A stretch of DNA of 64,000 bases from positions 4,092,001-4,156,000 of the forward strand of contig NC_053193.1 of NCBI RefSeq assembly GCF_905163445.1, read 5' to 3'. Both the position numbers and the translations under genes were made by a program. This document shows, piece by piece, positions 1 to 9,292 of the stretch. Positions within the stretch are counted from its first letter, which is position 1; each line of letters starts with the position of its first letter. The stretch is from Pararge aegeria (Eukaryota; Arthropoda; Insecta; Lepidoptera; Nymphalidae). The notes under the pieces were generated by a model. It ran no database searches, was not told the DNA's origin, and was given only the letters and a program-made list of their open reading frames with translations.

Positions 1-270
1 AGTCGCAAGTTCACATACGGCAGTTGACATTTGCAAGTTTTCTTATGATAGCTGGATGTTTTACGAAAGTCGTCAGTTTCTTGACAGTTGAAAGCGTATC
101 TATGACAATTGCAAGTTTCCCTATAGCCCTATTTCCCTATAAGATACCCGCAAGTTTACCTACGACATTTGCAAGTTTAACCACGATAGTCGCAAGTTTC
201 CACATGTCATTTACAAGTTTTTCTATGAAAGTTGCAAGTACCCTATGTCAGTTGCAAGTTTTCCTGAAAT
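1..270. repeat. Degenerate minisatellite (GCAAGTTT-type unit)
   Basis: The core gcaagttt recurs roughly every 21-27 bases with variable spacers such as ccctatgacagtt. Units are imperfect, so the array is old. It lies upstream of the first visible Sec15 exon and is presumably intronic. An open frame runs through it on the plus strand, but its translation only mirrors the repeat (recurring ASF/ASL), so I do not treat it as a gene. Confidence 0.75.
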
Positions 271-637
271 AAACTTAAATTTCCCTTCGATAGTACTAAG
301 TTATTTTATGATTGTCCTAAGGTATTCATTGTGTAATATACCTAGTTATTCTACAGTCTTTGGTTTCCCTTAAATACATCTAATGAAACAATCCAAGGTC
401 ACTCAATGTTCCATGATCTTATTTTTATTTTTTCTTGTTATATTGTTTTAACTTTGCTGCAAGTTTTTAAAGTTGCATTATAATTAATAAAAAAAATAAA
501 AGAAAAGCTTTGTAGGCCTATCACAGGCATGTTCCAAGCTTTTATACTTATATGCTGATAACTATATTCGTTAACTTAAAACTCAAACGAAGATGGTCCA
601 TTATTTATTTTTGTATGGTTTTCCATAAATTTTGTAG
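271..637. other. Intron sequence of Sec15, nothing recognised
   Basis: AT-rich sequence leading to the splice acceptor at 631-637. No coding similarity or repeat family was recognised. Confidence 0.5.
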
Positions 638-773
638 ATGTTACGGACTTCCAACTGATCCTCTGCCATTGCTACTGCAAGAGATGGCCGAACATTACAC
701 GGAAGTTTTGATGCAACGCTGGGTCGCTGTTTTCAGGGAAATATTGGACAACGCTTCCTTCTTACCCATCGAG
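638..773 (+). CDS. Sec15: Sec15 visible exon 1
   Basis: The acceptor is ttttgtag at 630-637 and the donor gtattt at 774. One base completes the codon from the preceding exon off the window, followed by 45 codons ending at phase 0. It encodes CYGLPTDPLPLLLQ... through FLPIE. Confidence 0.93.
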
Positions 774-3700
774 GTATTTGGAATATATTAGCGAAAGTAT
801 TTAGTTGATGTAGTAGTTTAGCTTTTTGAGACAGAACTCATCTGGGGAAGAAGGTCCCATCACCATGCTTATTTTTGTCGCCAAGTAGCATTTCTGTGTT
901 CCGGTCTGAAGGGCGTGGATGCCGGTGTAATTGCAGGCACATGAGTCTTACAACCTACGCCTCAGTTTGACGGATACAACAGTTCGCAGGATGTGTTCCT
1001 TGCATGCCCTGTCCTGTTGCTCTGTTTGGCTGGACGGTTTATCATCTGATGGGCCATCTTCTTGGTCCCATAAACTTATTTCTATTACAGCAACTTATTC
1101 GCTAAAAAAAGGACAAAAAGCTATTTGTCTGCTATGCTACTCAAGCGATACCATGTTTACATAGAGCGTTTTTCAGGTGGAAAATCAAGAAGAATATGAC
1201 GGAGTAATGGATCGATTCCCATATGACGGTGATGAGTTAGAAACTCAACCTTTTCCGAGAAAGTAAGTAGTATTTAGTTTTGGATGGACTACGGCATTAA
1301 CCCCTTCTCATTGTGGGAGAAGACTCGAGTCCTGAGTAGGCTGGTAATGAGTTCATATTTGATAATATGATGATGATGGTGAATCGAAATTCATTGATTT
1401 CGTTTCAGCCCTGGTTGTGAAAATAATAAATCCATGTGACCTTGTGTAAATATTTATAAATTAACTTAATTTACTTTCAGAGCTACATAAAAATCCTTGT
1501 GACCTTGAGTTTGGGACTTACTGACTGTCTGAATTGGCTTTATTGACAGATTCCCGTTCTCAACAATTGTTCCGGCCGTTTATGTCCAAGTGAAGGAGTT
1601 TATATACGCCTGGCTGAAGTACTCCGCTGGACTTGGGTTAGGAGGCGGTCGAAGGGCGGCAGCGGCCAGGCATTCTGCTTCCTTGCTGCTAAGCCGATCC
1701 TTTACTGGATGTCTGTCTGCGTTATTCCGACATCCGTTGCCGCTTATGCAATTAGTACAGGTAATCTATTCTGCTGTGATCTAGATAGGTATCTCGGAGG
1801 AAAGAATGACCCTTGGGACTCAAGTTGCTTGATTGCGTAGCGTTGTTAAACCCCACTAGGTGGAAAGATGATATCAAGTGAGTTACAGTGAGTCGCTGGA
1901 AATAATCGGCAGAAAACTGTGCAGTTGTGAAATCCTAACAAAAGATCCATTTTCACGATCATCCATGGTTGAATTAATGGTAACGGCGAGCAAGATATTA
2001 AACTAGGGCTAGACTTAGAGGGAGTTGGTAACAAACGGCGCAAAAACGCGGAGCATGGAGTTCTGTACAAAATACTTATGTCCATCGGTTGAAATTATGA
2101 TGACCTCTGTAACCAATAAACTGGGCTAGCTTAATTGGAAGTTCAAGGGCAACTGTTGCCATGTATTCAGCTTCGTTGCTTTAGTCCAACTTTCACTTAA
2201 TGTCCGAATGCAATAAGTACAGGCAGTAGATATTCTGCTATGATATGAATAGTTCGAAGGAATTTAGGACTTTGAGAACGTAGTTTGCTGGAGTGCGTAA
2301 CGTTGTTAGACCCTCGCTAGGTGGACAGATGATATCAAGCAAGTAACAGGGAGTAGCTGGGAAAAATTGGCGCAGAACCGGATGATTCCAACGAGTGTGG
2401 AATTCTCTACCAAATACTCATTTAATGTCCATCGGTTGAAATGATGAGCTAGATATGACATAAATTGAGCTATACTTAATGGGAGGTCTTCCGATTCCTT
2501 GCTGCTTAGCCGTACTGTTACTGGCTGTCTGTCTGCGTTATTCTGACGTCCGTTGCCTCTTATGCAATTGGTACGGGTAATTGATCTATTCTGCTATCAT
2601 CTGAATAGCTCGGAGGAATTATGTTTGACGACCTCCCTGGTGCAGCGGTGAACGCTGTGAATTTAAGTAGGAGGTGCTGGGTTCGATTCCCGATAGGGGA
2701 AATTTGGGAATTAATAACTTCTGAATTTTCTCTGGTCTTGTCTAGTGGGAGGCCTTGACCGTGGCTAGTTAACACCCTACCGACAAAGACGTGCCACTAA
2801 GCGATTTAGTGTTCCGGTGCGATGTCGCATAGAACGAAGAATATTAAGAGTATGACTACCACACTCCCTAACTGGCTAGCCCGCTACCATCTTAGACTGC
2901 ATCATCCTTACCAGGTGAGATTGAAGTCAAGGGTTAACTTGTAGTGGAAAAAAAAAGCTGTACCATGATATAAAATAAACTTGAAGCTTAATCTAATCTC
3001 TACCACCTTTCCACTGAATATGTCCCAAACATTTCTATAAACCAAAGACTAAAGATGTAGTAAGAGTGAAAGAACGATTCTAAGTACTACTTAGTTCTTT
3101 CACTCTTCAATCTCTCTCTTTAGCGCTTCTTTTGCGCATCTGAGTGTTATTTTTTCTGGCTGTAGTATCGTAATGCGAAAATTATTGCAGATTATAGTTG
3201 ACACACAGTACCTAGAGGATGCGACATCATACTTGTATGAATTCATCAGCAATATCACCGGATCTGAACTCGTTACTACCCAGGTAATTTATAGTTTTAA
3301 TATATATTCAGTTAATTTCTGTGTGATGAACATGATTTTTTTTCATGTCAATATATACATATTATAAATATTTATGCATATTATTCATTAAAATATTCAT
3401 TAGTCATCTTTGTATCCATAACACAAGCTACGCTTACTTTTAATATACTAAATAAATATACTACGACAATACACAATACACACATTGCTGTGTAGTCCCA
3501 AAGTTAGCGCAGCTTGTGTTAAGGGTACTAAAATAACTGATGAATATTTTTATGAATAATATACATAAATACTTAGAATATACATATAAACACCCAGACA
3601 CTGAAAGACATTCATGCTCATCACACAACATTTTCCAGTTGTGGGAATCGAACCCACGGCTTATGACTTAGAAAGCAGGGTCGCTGCCCACAGCGCCAAT

Positions 3701-6700
3701 CGGGCGTCAAATAGATAGCGAGTATATATATATATATTTTAATATTGCTTTGAATTGGAATAAAAAAATCTTTATTCATGTACGCCTATCACAGTCCCTT
3801 ATGAAGCTTTGATACATACATGTTTACATAATTGTGAAGTGATGTTGATAACTACGTTCGCCAACCTAAACCTAAAGTTACGACGTTTCCAAACGCGCCC
3901 TGGTCTAAGAAGAGCTGACAAAAAACTTATTGTTTCCTTACTTTGAGATAGGAGAGAGAATGTAAGAGGATAGACCTACCACGCCAATGCGGGCTGGCAT
4001 TTTCAGAATGTCGCGTAGAAACCAGGTTAGCCCGCTACCATCTTAAACTGCATCATCACTGAGTGTGATGCGGTGAGTTTCCAGTTGAGGGTTAACTTGT
4101 ACTGGAATAAAAAAGTGTGTCTACTTATTGTACACGCGTTAGAAGTTATACTTCTTTGGTGTAAAACGATAAAAATCTTTTCAAAAATGCTATCTTTCGT
4201 CTTATTCTGCGTTTTGGAAAAATTACTCTAACAATAGAAAAAGGTATTTAATACATTAAAAGATTTATTACAACGCATTATGTGGTTATCTCACTATCTA
4301 AAAACCAAGTTTTAACGTTAAAATCCAAGATTTTTGTTTGTACAATTAATCAATTAAATCACCGGAATGATGTACTTACACTGTCAAACCTTTTATTGAA
4401 AAGCAAAATTATTGACTATAGCTAACTTCAGGGTGTCGGTTTTTCGTGATGGAGTGCGCGCGCATCGTAAAAATTTACTCTCATAATTTTTCCCTAACGC
4501 GCCAAAAGAAGTATAACTTCAAATTTTTTTTTAGATTTTACTTTGATTTTCAGTGTCTAAATTTCAATATCAAGCTTATTTAACTTTTAAGCCATTTTTT
4601 GTAGACTGCTGGAAGTATGTTCCAAGCCGCAAGAGACGACGCGGAACAGCAAATCTGTGATAATCTTGAGAAGAAAGTTGACGAGTTCTTGGATCTGGAA
4701 AACTATGATTGGTTATTAGGTAAGGTATAATCATCATCCTCATCATATCAACCCACTACCGGGCACGGGTCTCCTCCCCATGATTAAGGCCGCAGTCCAC
4801 CACGCTGGCTCAGTGCGTATTGGTGGACTCGTCACACCTTTGCGAACATTATGGATAGGGCATGCAGGTTTCCTCACGTTGTTTTCTTTCACCGTTGGAG
4901 CAAGTGCTATTTTGCTAAAAACGCACCTAACTTGAATAAGTTAGCGGTGCGTTCGGGGATTCGAACTCGCCTCCTCGAAGTGTCGTCTAAGTCCTACCCA
5001 CTGGGCTATCACCGCTTCACAAGGAAACATAGCAGCCTTTAAATGAAGTACAGCACGGTCTTACGTTGGTCTCACCCCTTGCTAGTAACGAGGTCCTAAA
5101 TTCAACGGCATAAGGTTCATAATCCAGGATATAAAACCAGCGTGATTTATTTGACATTACCGCACGCAAAATCTAATCATCTAGATTGCGGCCTACGAAA
5201 CTTTTATACAATGGAAAACCGGTCAGATGTCTTCTGCGAACGTTTTTTAAAAGTTTAGACAAATTTTCCCCGCAAGTGTGATGAGAAACGTCGCGTAAAA
5301 CGACGCTTATGCTTATGCTTAATACTGCAGCGAGTGTAAATTTCAATTAACCACACTGATTTCAAAATGCCCTTTAAATTCGACTTACTATAAATAAATA
5401 ATAATACTTTTAAACTTACGACTATAGTGAGTGAGCACACTATAGGAACTTTCTCAAAATCCGAGTTCTTTGCCCCGTTTATAATCTCAATTACAAAATC
5501 CCGCGGGAATCGTTCGTTGTTCTCAGAGAAAATGTAGCGTGTGTTACTGTAGCGGTCTCCACATTACCGAACTAGATGGCGTCACAAAAATCCTGCATCG
5601 CGCTAGCGAAGTGTTCACAAAAATTTACTATATATACAACTTCCAAAAATGAATGTTCGGACCTCGGTCCCCGAGCACGATCACCCGCTCGGACGAAGAT
5701 CTTCCTATTGTTACGGTCGAGCGTATCACCATAGCTCCCGTACAGTACATTTCCGTTCTTTCAACTAACTCGAATGCAAATAATGATGATTGATTGCTAA
5801 GTTAAGGCTTGAAAGGAGACTAAACAAAAAAACACCCTTTCGAATTTATAATATTAGTATCGATTATGGATACCTTGTGAAAAAAAACGAATATTTACAG
5901 TGGAGCCGAGCGGGCAGGCGTCTTCGTTCGTCACGGATATGCTCAGCTATCTGTCTGGAGTGCTGACATCGTTGGAACAACTGCCAACGCGCGCTCGGTA
6001 CGTTGTCTTACAATATTTGTTGGTTGTGTTTAATACTAGCATCCGCTATAACTACGCACGGAGACAATGAAGATATTTATAAACACCTGAATTTAAGTAA
6101 AAAATGGCTGTTTTTATGCTTGAAACTGAAACTGTCGCTGTAATTAGCACTTGAGGCTTAACTTCTACGCATCAGGTTGGTGGACCCTGGTCGGCACGTT
6201 ACAGGTCGTAGTCCCTGCATGCCCTGCGAAGTGTTGTTCTGTTTATAGACGGCCGAGTGGCGCAGTGGGCAGCGACCCTGCTTTCTGAGTCCAAGGTCGT
6301 GGGTTCGATTCCCACAACCGAAAAATGTTTGTGCGATGAACATGAATGTTCTTCAGTCTCTGGGTGTTTATCTGTATATTATGAATGAATGAATACACTT
6401 TTATTGTACACCAAAGATTGGTGGCCTTATCGCTACATAGCGATTTCTTCCAGGCAACCAATGGCGTAAAAGGAAAAAACATAGAAGAGAGGTAGGTGGT
6501 GCAATAAATAATATTCAAAATTATACAAATATATAAATAAAATATATATATTATATATTATTTATGTGTATTATATTCATAAAAAAATATTCAACAGCTA
6601 TCTCAGTACCCATAACACAAGCTACGCTTACTTTGGGGCTAGATGGCGATGTGTGTATTGTCGTAGTATATTTATTTATTTATTTACGTACTTTTCATTA

Positions 6701-8148
6701 AGCGGTCCATCTACTTGGTCCCTCAATAATAAGTATATAAAATATGTTTATATATATATATAATAAAGGAGACATATATGTATATGTGTATATCATCTTT
6801 ATCTAAATACATATGTAGATAAAGTTGATATACAATGTGTAAAGGAAAACCGAATCGCTGCACAGGCTTTTATTTTCTCTCTCTGAGAATTATCTGTGAA
6901 ACCGACACGCTAATAGTTTAGAATATTAGAGTAAACAACTGCGATAGATTTTACGGAAAGAAATCAGATACAGCCCTAACATAGCAAAATTAAAATCGAG
7001 TGACTCCCGACACTTTATTAGGTACGCGTCGCGTAGCGTAGCTACTATGCGCGTGTCGGTCTTTTATCTTGAATAGGGTTGTCATAAGTTGACACTTAGA
7101 AACTTTTTTTAGTTTATATGGAAAAATAAATATGCTTTGGATTTCATATTTTTACGGGGTGATTACTTATGAAATATACGTATATAAAATATACGTTGTA
7201 TATATATATATTTTAATTTAAACAGTGTAGCTGCGGTCCGAGCCGCAACCAATCGCATAGCGACTCGACTCCGCAACTTGCTGCTGGATCCAGCCGTGCG
7301 TCAGATATCTTCGGGAGCGCTGTACCAGCTGGATTTAGACGTGATACAATGCGAGCAGTTCGCAGCCGGCGAACCTGTGCCGGGCCTGAAGGAAGGAGAA
7401 CTATTGGAGCATTTTGCCAGCTTGAGGTCAGAATAAATGTCTTCTGTACAGCGGCGTGCATAGAGGGTATGCACACGGTATGCAGATGATATAAAATGAA
7501 GAAAATCACCAGTCGAGTTATAAACTCTGAGGGATAGGCTTTTTATAACTCTTACTGGAGCTTTTTTTCATTTTATATCATCTTAGAGCAATAAGTGTGC
7601 TTTGTGCACACCCTGTGAATATATGTAGTATGTACGCCACTGCTTCTGTAAATGTAACATTTTCCATTCTTGTCCCACGTGGGGAATACTTATGGGTACT
7701 TCTGATAAGTAAATTTGTACCAGGTATTTGTGTGATGAAAATGAATTTAATTTCATTGTCTGGGTATTAATATGTTATATTATTCATAAAAAAAAAAATA
7801 TTCATCAGTCATCTTAGTACCCATAACAAGCTACGCTTACTTTGGGGCTAGATGGCGATGTGTGTATTGTCGTAGTATATTTATTTATTTATTTATCTTC
7901 TCCCCAGGCAACTATTGGATCTCATCACAGGCTGGGACTGGTCTTCCTACCTCCATGACGTGGGCATCGAAGGCGGGAAGTACGCACTAGTGACGCCCCG
8001 CGACGCCGCCACACTCCTCGAAAAACTGAAGGAAGCCGAACAGAAGTCTTCCGTCTTCTCAGTTCTGAAGAAGAACGAGAGAGACAGACGGAAGCTGTTA
8101 GACACCGTTTTGAAACAGCTCAAGCAGTTGCAGAATCAAGATGGCTGA
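638..8148 (+). CDS. Sec15: Sec15 / exocyst complex component 6, C-terminal half (8 exons)
   Basis: Sec15 is an exocyst subunit that tethers secretory vesicles to the plasma membrane and is an effector of Rab GTPases (Rab11 in flies). Coding exons: 638-773, 1177-1262, 1550-1760, 3191-3283, 4605-4719, 5901-5997, 7226-7426 and 7908-8148 (TGA). All have GT/AG sites and phases that join without a break, giving about 392 residues. The whole protein is usually about 750-800, so the N-terminal half lies left of the window. Family-typical stretches in order are YTEVLMQRWVAVFR, VQVKEFIYAWLKYS, SLLLSRSFTGCLSALFR, LDLDVIQCEQFAAGEPVPG, GWDWSSYL and LLDTVLKQLKQLQ. This is the helical-bundle C-terminal domain that in fly Sec15 binds Rab11 (family knowledge). 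The product acts in the cytosol at vesicle and plasma membranes. Introns carry many transposons. Identification rests on remembered homologues, not a search. Confidence 0.95.
1177..1262 (+). CDS. Sec15: Sec15 visible exon 2
   Basis: The acceptor is tttcag and the donor gtaagt. It encodes VENQEEYDGVMDRFPYDGDE and on to QPFPRK, with the last Lys codon split 2+1. The segment matches the family's acidic EEEY...FPF stretch. Confidence 0.93.
1550..1760 (+). CDS. Sec15: Sec15 visible exon 3
   Basis: The acceptor is attgacag and the donor gtaatc. It encodes the VYVQVKEFIYAWLKYS block and ends LPLMQLVQ at phase 0. Residues GLGLGGGRRAAAARHSAS replace a segment that is acidic and conserved (TEIDDMVRKST-like) in homologues I remember. 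Length is preserved, and the substitution is GC-rich. Decayed partial copies follow in the intron. Confidence 0.93.
1678..2620 (+). repeat. Decayed tandem duplication of Sec15 exon 3 and adjoining intron
   Basis: Three related blocks follow one another: about 1678-2165 (with the functional exon end), 2168-2485 and 2488-2620. Each starts with the exon 3 segment (gcttccttgctgct-like) followed by intron sequence (tctattctgctatgat-like). Blocks 1 and 2 also share a degraded LINE 3' end (aggtggaaagatgatatcaa and gtccatcggttgaaat motifs). The second exon copy has lost most of its coding part. The third is nearly complete from SLLL onward. Confidence 0.8.
2496..2575 (+). pseudogene. Pseudo-exon: partial copy of Sec15 exon 3
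   Basis: It reads SLLLSRTVTGCLSALF, then an in-frame TGA at 2544-2546 where the functional exon has CGA, then RPLPLMQLVR followed by a GTAATT donor-like sequence. The copy begins inside the exon, so it has no inherited acceptor. It is almost certainly non-functional, though the donor is retained. Confidence 0.82.
2625..2950 (+). mobile_element. SINE family S3, tRNA-like head
   Basis: It has an A-box-like tggtgcagcggtgaacgctg, a B-box gggttcgattcccg and a body with gacgtgccactaagcgattt. The tail is gcccgctaccatcttagact and on to cttgtagtgg plus oligo(A). It sits in a Sec15 intron. Confidence 0.75.
3060..3108. repeat. Hairpin, about 14-bp arms
   Basis: The arm aagagtgaaagaac is repeated as its reverse complement gttctttcactctt, with a loop of about 16 bases. 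It is intronic and its function is unknown. Confidence 0.6.
3191..3283 (+). CDS. Sec15: Sec15 visible exon 4
   Basis: The acceptor is attattgcag and the donor gtaatt; both phases are 0. It encodes IIVDTQYLEDATSYLYEFIS and on to GSELVTTQ, aligning with the IINTTHLEQACKYLEDFI stretch of vertebrate EXOC6. Confidence 0.93.
3370..3708. mobile_element. Two SINE S1 copies tail to tail
   Basis: A short plus-strand S1 tail piece (3370-3441, ending acaagctacgcttacttt) abuts a minus-strand S1 (about 3442-3708). The latter's tRNA-like head, gggaatcgaacccacgg read on plus, lies at its right end. Both are in a Sec15 intron. Confidence 0.75.
3955..4108 (+). mobile_element. SINE S3 fragment (3' half)
   Basis: It carries the S3 tail motifs tagcccgctaccatcttaaa and gggttaacttgtactgg. 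The head is missing. Confidence 0.55.
4605..4719 (+). CDS. Sec15: Sec15 visible exon 5
   Basis: The acceptor is tttttgtag and the donor gtaagg. It encodes TAGSMFQAARDDAEQQICDN and on to ENYDWLL, and ends with one base of a split Val codon. Confidence 0.93.
4731..5017 (-). mobile_element. SINE family S2 copy
   Basis: Read on the minus strand it has the head aagcggtgatagcccagtgg, the B-box-like gttcgaatcccc, the body gtgaaagaaaacaacgtgag and a (GAT)n-type tail. It begins 11 bases inside the intron after the exon 4605-4719 donor. Confidence 0.75.
5020..5890. other. Sec15 intron, no feature recognised
   Basis: Open frames here are short and unlike known proteins. No repeat family was assigned. 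Confidence 0.4.
5901..5997 (+). CDS. Sec15: Sec15 visible exon 6
   Basis: The acceptor is atatttacag and the donor gtacgt. It encodes (V)EPSGQASSFVTDMLSYLSGV and on to PTRA, aligning with the EPDGRASGYLMDLI region of vertebrate EXOC6. Confidence 0.93.
6248..6686 (+). mobile_element. SINE S1 split by a LINE 3' end
   Basis: The S1 head and body (about 6248-6383, with cgagtggcgcagtgggcagc and gggttcgattcccac) stop in the tctgtatatt segment. They resume at about 6558 and end at the cgtagtatatttatttattt tail near 6686. The intervening sequence is a minus-strand LINE 3' end. Confidence 0.82.
6384..6550 (-). mobile_element. LINE 3' end nested in SINE
   Basis: On the minus strand it reads ggttgcctggaagaaatcgc, then taaggccacc, then an AATAAA signal and a (CATT)n tail. 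The same 3' end occurs at 49395-49600 and 58215-58378. Confidence 0.75.
6840..7060. repeat. Fold-back repeat shared with 10449-10800
   Basis: Blocks gaaagaaatcagatacag and the CG-rich end (cgcgtagcgtagctactatg) match, partly inverted, the copy at 10449-10800. This suggests an unclassified inverted-repeat element in the Sec15 intron. Confidence 0.55.
7226..7426 (+). CDS. Sec15: Sec15 visible exon 7
   Basis: The acceptor is tttaaacag (preferred over a second AG 5 bases later because it keeps the frame) and the donor gtcaga. It encodes RVAAVRAATNRIATRLRNLL and on to LDLDVIQCEQF, HFASLR. Confidence 0.92.
7449..7642. mobile_element. MITE M1 (hAT-type) with perfect 8-bp TSD
   Basis: The ends are cagcggcgtgcata and a matching inverted ...tacgccactg. 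An inner inverted pair (atgatataaaatgaa) gives a long fold-back structure. It is flanked by the direct repeat cttctgta at 7441-7448 and 7643-7650. An 8-bp duplication plus CAGTGGCG-type ends fits hAT non-autonomous elements. It starts 22 bases into the last Sec15 intron. Confidence 0.9.
7726..7896 (+). mobile_element. SINE S1 3' part abutting the last Sec15 acceptor
   Basis: It is a head-truncated S1 (atttgtgtgatgaaaatgaa and on to cgtagtatatttatttattt). Its (TTTA)n tail ends 11 bases before the exon at 7908, so the pyrimidine-rich cttctccccag follows the SINE directly. Confidence 0.85.
7908..8148 (+). CDS. Sec15: Sec15 last exon
   Basis: The acceptor is cttctccccag. It encodes QLLDLITGWDWSSYLHDVGI, KYALVTPRDAATLLEKLKEA and the charged C-terminus KKNERDRRKLLDTVLKQLKQ, LQNQDG and then TGA at 8146-8148. 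It is markedly more GC-rich than its surroundings. Confidence 0.95.
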
Positions 8149-8384
8149 ATGTATTTATAAAATAAGATCCAGACGGTGTAATGGGACTCATGGGACATGA
8201 CGTTAAACACTTACGCTTCAGGTTGGCCACGGCCGCAGTTTGTAGAACGTGATCCTTGCACGTTCTATTTATAGGAGATGGTTTCCACATACCATCAGGT
8301 GAACCATCGGCTTCTGGTAATTATTACTACAAAAAAAACTTACTGACTTACTAATAAACGTAATTCTAATAAATATACACCGTT
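8149..8384 (+). terminator. Probable Sec15 3' UTR and poly(A) signals
   Basis: Two AATAAA hexamers lie at 8353-8358 and 8368-8373, about 210 bases after the stop and just before a SINE. Part of the UTR (about 8200-8320, with accatcaggtgaaccatcgg) resembles a common lepidopteran repeat. The position is plausible but not proven. Confidence 0.5.
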
Positions 8385-8389
8385 ATAAC

Positions 8390-8795
8390 AGTTAGCGCCG
8401 TGGGTAGGAGCTCGACTTCACTTTCGGGGGCAGAGTTTGAATCCCAGCACGCACCTGTACATTTTATAAGTTATGTACGTTTTAAGAAGAAGAAGAAACA
8501 CTTTATTGCTCGTATACCATACAGGAAAAGAAACAGTAAGGAGTATACAGTACACAATGCAGACATGCAAAGGCGGCCTTATTGCTGCAGGCCTATTCTT
8601 ACAATTTTAATTAAAAATATTACTTTCTTCGACGGTGTAGGAAAACATCGTGTGGAAACCTGCACGTTTGAGAGTTCTAAATAATGTTCTCAAAGGTATG
8701 TTGAGTCCACCAATCCGCACGGGGCCAGCGTGGTGGACTTCGGCCTTAACCCCTTCCCATTGTGGGGGGAGACCCGTGCCCTGTGATGATGATAT
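8390..8795 (+). mobile_element. SINE S2 split by a LINE 3' end
   Basis: The S2 head (gtgggtaggagctcgacttc) runs to about 8486. It resumes at about 8609 with gacggtgtaggaaaacatcg and ends at a short GATGAT tail. The insert at 8487-8608 has a LINE tail signature on the minus strand. Confidence 0.8.
8487..8608 (-). mobile_element. LINE 3' end nested in SINE S2
   Basis: On the minus strand it carries gcaataaagtgttt (poly(A) signal) and a TTC-repeat tail. The aaggcggccttattgctgc block on plus matches the LINE at 14122-14960. Confidence 0.72.
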
Positions 8796-9268
8796 CAGTT
8801 ACATGATATCTTTCTTCCTGTCATCAGTAATTGGATATACGAACGAACAATACCAAACCTTTGAGTAACTATACAACGTTTATTAGAATAATCCGCGCCA
8901 ATAAAGAATAGATTTATGTAAAAAGCAGCCGATGTCGCGCTATCTGTGTTTACATTTTTTTTTTGATGTCATGGTCTCTTGGTTTATATGTATATATGTA
9001 TATTGTTAGTGTCCTTAATAAATAAATAATAAAATATATATATATATATATCTTTCGTATAATATACGGGCCGGGCGTGCGAATATTGTGCGAGTGAGAT
9101 AGCACGACATCGGCCGTCTTTAATAAATGTATTTTGTAATGGCGCAGATTATAAAGAGTTTCATATTATGTATAGGCATAGATGATAGATTTGTAACCAG
9201 TGTAAATGAATATTATTTATGAATTAAAAGTATGCATTTTACACAAATGTGTGACAATAAATACGATT

Positions 9269-9292
9269 TTTCTTTCTTTCTTTCTTTCTTTA
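9269..9292. repeat. (TTTC)n microsatellite
   Basis: A run of ctttctttcttt immediately before the 242-bp tandem array. Confidence 0.85.

Noticed and set aside
1..270. Possible CRISPR-like array
   Set aside because: Units are irregular and degenerate with no uniform repeats and unique spacers, and the genome is eukaryotic.
24..272. 82-residue open frame at the left edge
   Set aside because: It is a translation of the minisatellite; the ASF/ASL pattern follows the repeat unit.
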